Assembly (NCBI GenBank): GCA_016169945.1
Contig: JADLSH010000369.1
Span: 4,464,001 to 4,528,000, forward strand
Direction: 5' to 3'
Origin: Trachythela sp. YZ-2020
Lineage: Eukaryota; Cnidaria; Anthozoa; Malacalcyonacea; Clavulariidae
Length of the DNA stretch: 64,000 nt
Positions 56,811 through 64,000 of this stretch are shown here, piece after piece. The first letter of the stretch is position 1. The number at the start of each line of letters is the position of its first letter. The notes under the pieces were generated by a model. That model saw only the letters and a list, made by a program, of their open reading frames with translations, was not told the origin of the DNA and ran no database searches. Made by a program: the position numbers and the translations under genes.

Positions 56811-57901
56811 GAATGGGCAATTCCAGCTATCGCAATGCATGCCGGTAGAAGTGGTTATTTTTCCATTTCGCGCCAAATGGCGGACGGAAAATGTGTATTT
56901 TAAACGAAGCTATATATTTTCATTTTTATGCTTTATCTTTCGCTCCAAACACTGGTTTAAAAGTTGTATTTTTAGCAGAGGTGATCAGGACTCATAAACG
57001 CAAGTTTCGACGAAATCCATTCGATAATTCGCGAGAAAATTGCTATTGAGTTGACACAGGAGTGAAGCAAATTTGGCAAAAAGCTGGCTTCGAAAACTAC
57101 TCTGTCGCACGTTTTGAAGTAAATAAAGTGATCGGTAAGAGCACTGTAGACAATTACCCTTCAAATGGAGCTCTGTAACCAAAGAACCTAGATTTATTGT
57201 TTTTATGTATTTCTGACTGCTTGATTTCTACGTACAGGCTGTTAAACATCAAAATGTTTTAGCCGACATTTTGTCAACATGTCCCAGAGGCATGGCTTCA
57301 CTTTGACATGGTTTGTCGCGAAAACAAACCCGGTTTACTAGCAACTTTCTCGTTATTTCCGAACAGTATTGACTGTAAAATACATCTGCTTTGCTGTTGA
57401 CTTTATCTTGGCTATATTTTTGGTTGTGGCCACATGTGTTTATAGAATAGTTGCAAAAATTAGTGTTTTGGTTGCTGTGTGTATGCAAAAGGTTGTATTT
57501 TTAAGAAGCCCTTCCATTAAAGTAACTGATAATATATTATATGCAAAGTCCTTTGTCTGCCACTACTCCAGACAGTAAGTAGTGACTACCAGTGATTGCT
57601 GAAAGTTGTTAACAAACAGCCCTTTGTCCCATGATATACTGTAGTTCAACTATAATTGTTTAGGGGCTGTTCATAAGAACCATGCTTGCTATGGCATCCT
57701 TGCCCATACCAAGATTACTTCATATATTGTTTTATATATATCTGTAACCTTGGGGTCCAGTGTCGGCTGCAGCCAAAAATATACAACATTCGGAAGGGTT
57801 GTTGTCGTTGCAGCCCATGATTGCCCGCTTGCTAGGACCAAGGCCAGATTTTGGTGTACATGCCCCAGGAGGTGAAATAAATTTTAAGGGAGGTGCAGTG
57901 T
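56811..57901. repeat. Left arm of the large inverted repeat
   Basis: Matches 59342-60440 inverted. It begins about 110 bp upstream of the BORCS6 start codon. Confidence 0.85.
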
Positions 57902-59341
57902 AAAGTAAAAATGTTACTTTATGTATGTAATGTAATGTATGTATTTATGCATTATGATTGTGTGACTCATCCAATTGAAATTGTGTTTGACCAAAACTTG
58001 GCAAGTTGGTTGTAATGGTTCTGTTATTATTCAATATTAAATTTGATACATCATTTAACTGTTAACAAGGGGAGGTGTATAAATTACCAGGGGTGGCACA
58101 AAAATTCTCAGGGGAGGTGCAAAATTATCCCAGGAGATGTGCTCAGCTTCCCTCAAAATCCGGCCATGCTAGTGACTAAGTGGCCGTTGGACTAAGGCAA
58201 CATCTCCACATTACTGGGTTCACATGAAACTTTCAAGTGGGTCAAACTGGTAGGGCTAGGCCTTGAAAGGTCTGGACTCCCCTCCAAGACTTCTATTGTC
58301 ATCTTTCCAAATCTACAGGGGAAGGAGCTTAATTACAAATGTTCCAAGAGTGCTCATCAACATTCAAACGTTTTTCAATCCAGTACACCAAACATTCTAG
58401 ATTGTGAATCATTATTGGGAGGGAGGGAGGGAGGGAGGGGGGTTGGCAGTGAACAAACCAAACTGCTGTGGACCATCAGGTCAGTTTCTGCTTCTCTTCC
58501 TGCTTCATGAAGGGTCTGCAACTGTATGTCACTCAAGTAAATCAATTAAAAATTTTGTCAGGTTCACAGGGTGTGGATGAAATCTGGTTCAGATTGGCAC
58601 TTCCAAAGGGGCACCTTAGGTCCCTGTTTAAGACATCTTACTAAGAGGGGGAGATATCTTCCTAAGAGGGGAGTGGAGATAGTGAGCAAACTTCCCATTT
58701 CCCTTAGGGGGGAGTGTGAACATTTTCTGTAATTACCTATTTTGCAAAATATACACTAATTTCATTTTCCAGGAAATATGATTATATCATTTATTTCTGT
58801 TGGCTTGGATAGCCAACACATATTAGGCACATGACAAGCTTGCAAGGTGAGCTAGCATGATTTGCCAAGGCCATCATCAGCCTACAATTATAACTCATGT
58901 GGACATTTAGGTGGGAATTAAATAAATAAAACCTTGGACTTCAAAAGTAAACAAAGGTAATTGAGTTGGCCATTATAATAATAAAGACAAAATCTTTAAA
59001 AATGCCAATTCTTACTATTGGGCACACTAAAACCACCCTAACCTCTTTATCTACAACAATTGTCATGAATGTACCAACTGTGATCAGCAACAACATGCAC
59101 CTAGTCAGCAACATGCACCTTTAATTTTCCCCAAGGTGTTCAACTTCCACAGCATTTACATTAAAGTAAGCATATCTGCATGAATGCATATTCAACAGTT
59201 ATTACATGTTGGTTTTAGTAGTGTTGGAAAGAATAAATTGATACTTCCTAACTTCCATAAACTTTGTGGAAGAATAGGGGGCAGGTTATTAACAACTTTA
59301 CAAACCCTAAAATTCAAGAACCCACTCTCCCTGGGACATAG
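57902..59341. other. Spacer of the large inverted repeat
   Basis: Non-coding. A (GGGA)n tract at about 58417-58440 and further G-rich text (58640-58720) are present. I see no gene. Confidence 0.6.
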
Positions 59342-60440
59342 ACACTGCACCTCCCCTAAAATTTATTTCACCTCCCCCAGCATGTACACCAAAATCTGGC
59401 CTTGGTCCTAGCAAGCGGGCAGTCATGGGCTGCAACGACAACAACCCTTCCGAATGTTGTATATTTTTGGCTGCAGCCGACACTGGACCCCAAGGTTACA
59501 GATATATATAAAACAATATATGAAGTAATCTTGGTATGGGCAAGGATGCCATAGCAAGCATGGTTCTTATGAACAGCCCCTAAACAATTATAGTTGAACT
59601 ACAGTATATCATGAGACAAAGGGCTGTTTGTTAACAACTTTCAGCAATCACTGGTAGTCACTACTTACTGTCTGGAGTAGTGGCAGACAAAGGACTTTGC
59701 ATATAATATATTATCAGTTATTTTAATGGAAGGGCTTCTTAAAAATACAACCTTTTGCATACACACAGCAACCAAAACACTAATTTTTGCAACTATTCTA
59801 TAAACACATGTGGCCACAACCAAAAATATAGCCAAGATAAAGTCAACAGCAAAGCAGATGTATTTTACAGTCAATACTGTTCGGAAATAACGAGAAAGTT
59901 GCTAGTAAACCGGGTTTGTTTTCGCGACAAACCATGTCAAAGTGAAGCCATGCCTCTGGGACATGTTGACAAAATGTCGGCTAAAACATTTTGATTTTTA
60001 ACTGCCTGTACGTAGAAATCAAGCAGTCAGAAATACATAAAAACAATAAATCTAGGTTCTTTGGTTACAGAGCTCCATTTGAAGGGGTAAATTGTCTACA
60101 GTGCTCTTACCGATCACTTTATTTACTTCAAAACGTGCGACAGAGTAGTTTTCGAAGCCAGCTTTTTGCCAAATTTGCTTCACTCCTGTGTCAACTCAAT
60201 AGCAATTTTCTCGCGAATTATCGAATGGATTTCGTCGAAACTTGCGTTTATGAGTCCTGATCACCTCTGCTAAAAATACAACTTTTAAACCAGTGTTTGG
60301 AGCGAAAGATAAAGCATAAAAATGAAAATATATAGCTTCGTTTAAAATACACATTTTCCGTCCGCCATTTGGCGCGAAATGGAATTTATGGAAAAATAAC
60401 CACTTCTACCGGCATGCATTGCGATAGCTGGAATTGCCCA
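59342..60440. repeat. Right arm of the large inverted repeat
   Basis: Inverted copy of 56811-57901; cut near its outer end by the fold-back MITE at 60441. Confidence 0.85.
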
Positions 60441-60645
60441 GCCTCGTACCCAGGCGCTTTTAAGGAAAAGAATAAAAATCGCGTTCAGCTAATTTATAGA
60501 GATCAGTGGCTAAGCTGAGCGAGCGCGCGGGGTCGCGTCCTCCCCAAGCACCCTCGCGCGCTCGCTAATCTCAGCAACTGATCTCTATAAATTAGCTGAA
60601 CGCGATTGTTTTTCTTTTCCTTAAAAGCGCCTGGGTACGAGGCTG
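60441..60645. mobile_element. Fold-back MITE with about 11 bp target duplication
   Basis: GGAATTGCCCA at 60430-60440 and 60646-60656 flanks a 205 bp hairpin with ends GCCTCGTACCCAGGCGC and inverted copy. It sits in the end of the large inverted repeat and is therefore younger. Confidence 0.85.
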
Positions 60646-60686
60646 GGAATTGCCCATTCTAGTCTGAATTCTACAATCTCGTTCCC

Positions 60687-60735
60687 CGAGCCTGCGATCC
60701 GTTTGGCCAACGGATATCGATCGCAGGCTCGAGGT
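60687..60735. repeat. Short fold-back, AGCCTGCG type
   Basis: CGAGCCTGCGATCCGTTTGG and its inverted partner ending GATCGCAGGCTCG form a 20 bp stem. Confidence 0.7.
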
Positions 60736-61988
60736 TGTGTTCTGAACAAAACCCAGTGACAGCCCAGTGACAAAACCTCAGCCTTGGAAATATTCTTAGC
60801 CAATAGAGACTGATTACACGGCCTACAGTCCTACACGGAAGACTTTTCAGCCCGGGCTGAATTTCAACCCGGTTAACCTGGGTGAGTTTAGAAGTTCAGG
60901 CATTTTAGACCTAACTCAACCAGCATTTCCCTTTTCGACATTGGGAGTCCTTGGGAAGGCGGGAAATAGGGATTCACGGTAAAGGGTGAGAATTTCTAGG
61001 GGGTCCCATAATTTCGTACATTATGAGACCACTCTGATTGACTGATCAGTGATCCCCAGATAGTCCAGCATTCAAGATTGTGTACATTGGTTCAAATTAT
61101 TAGTTGACTTCACGACTTGTAAATATCTCACGGATTTGAGGATTTCGAGAACAGTCTAACTTAGTTCTCACATATGTTGCACATTTTAACTTATAAGAGT
61201 GTTTTTGGCAAATTAAAACAAAAACATTGATAAATTCATAAAAGAACACTCTACTACGGCTAGTCGTTACTTAACAATTATTTACCCAAGGGAAATAATT
61301 TTTTTAGTATAACCTGCGCTTCCGTTATGAATTTACTTCCTTTTTAAATACGTAATGTACACACTCTCCTCCGCAGAGGCTTCTTTGTTTTTTTCAGTTA
61401 AAATTTTTTTTTAATAAAATCAAAGGAAATATATAGTTTTCGTAGCGGAAGTAATAATGGCATTTTTCGTGGTGGAGGGTAATAATGGTCACTAAAATAA
61501 TCGGGAAGTTCGTTATTAAAAACAACAAAGCCTACACACTATGGCTAAATGGCGCTGAAAATGTTTAAAACTTACAAGAAATTAAAAGTTTCGTACCCAC
61601 AGTAATTGGCTAAACGCTGTTGCGGTCACCCAGCCGTGGTCATGTACTGTATTTCATTATGTACGTTTTGTTTTTGTCTTTTAATGTAACGTAACATTAT
61701 GTTTCATCGGCAAAGTTTATAAATTAGAAAAATTAAAAATTGAAAGATCATGCAGAATATAAATCAAACCATTTAAAACGTTTAAGAAAAGTTAATTGTT
61801 GTCATGTTCTAAGGTCCTTGGTAAGTGCAATCACAGGATGCCCAGCCCAACTATTGTCTACATCCACACATATTTATAATTAATCTACACCATACATAGA
61901 TTAATCTACATCCATACATTTATATAATATATAAATTAAACTTTAAAGTCTCATGCATGTGATACCAATCTGCCAGTCATGTGATAGA
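60736..61988. other. Intergenic sequence, no gene seen
   Basis: AT-rich. A half copy of the fold-back end CTCTCCTCCGCAGAGGC lies at about 61364-61380, and 61018-61110 resembles 8670-8760. Confidence 0.5.
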
Positions 61989-62290
61989 ATTGGAAAATTA
62001 AACGAGACTTACCTGTAAGTTGAAGTTTGATTGAGATTCTACCACATGACATTGGCAGGGGGATCACATGCCCACCCAATTTATGAGATTGTATTCTCCC
62101 TGTACCCTTGTACTTTTCTGTGATCCTTTGGGGTATTAAGGTGGCTTTAACGTGACCAGGCTGCTATTATAAAGAGTGATTTGGCGCAGGCGCAGTGCGC
62201 CAATCTCATGTGATCCCCCTGCCAATGTCATGTGATAGAATCTCAATCAAACTTCAACTTACAGGTTAACTCTCGTTTAATTTTCCAATT
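61989..62290. mobile_element. MITE with 83 bp inverted repeats
   Basis: ATTGGAAAATTAAACGAGAC and the following 60 bp are repeated inverted at the right end. The arms include a splice-donor-like CCTGTAAGT. No target duplication was seen. Confidence 0.75.
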
Positions 62291-63784
62291 ACACTAAACT
62301 GTGGCTGTGTGGCACGCATCAAGGTCAAGGAGCGATTATAGAATACCCAGCCACTTTTCACAATGACCCAAACGGGTTGTTCTTATTCAAAATGTTCTTA
62401 TTCAAAATAAAGTTTAAAGATGAAATTGCAAGGCAAGAATATCGTAATTTTATCATATTTAACATATGGTTTTGAAGATAATGTTTACAAGACTAGATGA
62501 TTGGGTGTAAGGGCTTAAAAATGGACGGCCGGGTATAGCCGCTTTCGTATTGGCGGTTTCTGTTAGGAAGCAATTATGTTCTCAACAAGAGGTTGACGAT
62601 ATGTGTCTTTATGTCTTGACAATTTAGTCGGTAAAGCAGATAAATTTTTGTTTAGCTGTGACAGTGTTGCTATTGCAAAACATTGAAATTTGTGGACGTA
62701 GCGGGACGTACATTTACAGATTTACTACTAAAAAAGACCAGAGAATATTTTGATGAACGAGGTTGGCATGCCACAGTTCTATGTTAGTCACATGACAATA
62801 TTTCGCCCTTAACGCCCATTTAACAAAATTGGTTGCACCCAGTGACCAAGTGTATCCAGTTATATAACTAGACTGGGGTTGACACCTCTGCTGAACCATA
62901 CTGACAGCGGGCGCATTTTCCCCGACCAACATGCAGGCTAAATTTGCCCAACAAAAGTGCAATTGTTAAACATTGAAAGGGCGGGGGGGGGGGGAGGGTG
63001 TCTTACGCCTTTCATCTTTGAGATCGTGGGTCCGATTCGCGCTTCAGACTCATGTTCTTATTCATGTGAAGAGTCAGCCAACGCCCTCGGCCAACCTTCT
63101 GACGAAAGTCGTGGGTTTTTCCGGGTACTCAGGTTTCCTCCTACGCAAGGAATGTTGACAAGGTGGGTTAGGATGCATAGAAATACGACCCCATCAGCGT
63201 TAGCTGCAGTTACATAATATGAAATGATAAATACAAATAAATGAAATATCTTTAATAATGGAAGCTAAAGTCTATGATAAAGTCTGAAAACCGATTTCTA
63301 TAATTCACAACTACAATAGGTTGCTTTTCCGCCATGGGAATATATGGGCCATGGGAATATATGAGAATGCCTTAATTAAAACTGTTTACCAGGAACGAGT
63401 CAAAACTGAATAATACAGCGACGAAATACCAAAAATTCAAAATCTGTGATGTCCGCAACGCCGGCTCAAAACTAAACTAGAAAATATACCACGAATTAGT
63501 CGAGTTATGTAACTACCGGGCATCGGTAATCGAAGTATGTCTAGTTACTGGTGCAGGTGTTGATTTCAGAAATATACAAGGATGTAATCAACGTATGCTC
63601 CATTAGTCATAACAGGTAAATTCTTATAATCAATTCTTTTAATGATTAATTTTGACTGACGGATTAACTATTAAGTTTCAATTCTGTTACCTGTACTGTT
63701 TCGAACGTTCAAAACTCTTTTTAATATAATTTTGCTCCTTTTTGCTTTGCATATGAATCATTTACTATATTATTGTAAAATGGC
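62291..63784. other. Intergenic sequence, no gene seen
   Basis: A G tract lies at about 62981-62997. Small ORFs near 62714-63217 have no recognisable domain. Confidence 0.45.
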
Positions 63785-64000
63785 TGTAGTTTTTGATAAA
63801 CTTCGGCAAAAGAATTATTTTTTGTGTGTCCTCGCGCCTTTTTTTCGTGACACTCGGCAGACCTGCCACATGCTTCCAGGCATGCTTACATAAACACACG
63901 TTTATAATTAAAAGTTTATAATTAAAACGTTTTCAGCAAGATCATATTTCACATGTTTAGTACAGAGACAACATGGCTGGTGGTAATACATGACGCTATA
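63785..64000 (+). repeat. Inverted copy of the 31.6-32.6 kb region
   Basis: From 63895 the plus strand matches the reverse complement of 31700-31600, which is the 5' flank of the signal-peptide exon. From 63785 to 63850 it matches 32600-32520 inverted. The window ends about 45 bp before the place where the ATG of a paralogous signal-peptide exon would lie. Confidence 0.75.

Larger units (their letters stand above)
56811..60659. mobile_element. Large inverted-repeat (fold-back) element
   Basis: The ends GAATGGGCAATTCCAGC and inverted copy bound the element. Left arm 56811-57901 and right arm 59342-60440 (then 60657-60659 after an insertion) are nearly identical by eye, with one 9 bp indel and scattered changes. 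The spacer is 1440 bp. A 79-residue ORF present in both arms (57488-57249 and 59755-59994) has no recognisable domain and is probably chance. No transposase is seen. A target duplication is not clear. Confidence 0.85.

Noticed and set aside
57249..57488. A 79-residue ORF identical in both arms of the large inverted repeat
   Set aside because: It is identical only because the arms are, it has no domain, and a frame on the other strand is equally open.

Overview
The window is animal nuclear DNA: AT-rich, with split genes, GT-AG introns and no operon structure, and it is dominated by transposable elements. The mix of elements (2A-bearing LINEs, a protein-primed DNA polymerase of Polinton type with zinc fingers upstream, hAT, Merlin and Mutator-like fold-backs, a Ty3/gypsy element), the discoidin-domain genes and several gene families that I associate with corals, anemones and hydroids suggest a cnidarian. 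No marker gene proves this.

Host genes are few. On the minus strand a secreted protein with two F5/8 type C (discoidin) domains can be assembled from five exons (31560-31494, 7929-7622, 6471-6318, 4459-4209, 2607-2476). All intron phases agree and the sum is 304 codons including the stop. Its first intron would be about 23.5 kb and filled with transposons. An inverted copy of the sequence just upstream of its first exon ends the window (63818-64000), so a paralogue probably starts just outside. A single-exon gene at 56698-56123 (minus) is recognisable as BORCS6, a lysosome-positioning BORC subunit. A decayed multi-exon gene of an uncharacterised family lies at 22615-19516, and a protein-kinase fragment at 39530-38600.

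Layout from left to right: a LINE with a PHD finger and a damaged 2A peptide (1-1755); the discoidin exons with a TTAA-flanked MITE (2.4-8 kb); a nest of four DNA elements (9450-18550), whose core is a 7.2 kb TTAA-flanked transposon with 1.18 kb inverted repeats and a three-exon DDE-type transposase broken by one stop codon; the decayed multi-exon gene (19.5-22.6 kb); a LINE with two stops and one frameshift (23.2-26.2 kb); a LINE fragment split by a MITE (27.5-28.6 kb); two diverged copies of one cysteine-peptidase-like gene (about 28.6-30.0 and 35.0-37.2 kb), the second with an expanded 45 bp minisatellite and a hAT MITE; fold-backs and palindromes (34-35 and 37.5 kb); a kinase fragment joined to a Polinton polymerase fragment (38.6-41.6 kb); a Ty3/gypsy element with identical LTRs but many frameshifts (41761-47104); a Merlin remnant, a hAT transposase fragment and a LINE 3' end (49.7-51.9 kb); a 2A plus cysteine-peptidase-like gene (52.9-54.1 kb); BORCS6; a 3.8 kb near-perfect inverted-repeat element (56811-60659); and a quiet right end.

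The genes do not form one pathway. The window is best read as a heterochromatin-like graveyard of selfish DNA around a few host exons. The most unusual items are the TTAA transposon and its nest, the intact 2A motif in front of a peptidase-like domain, and the long-range discoidin gene model.
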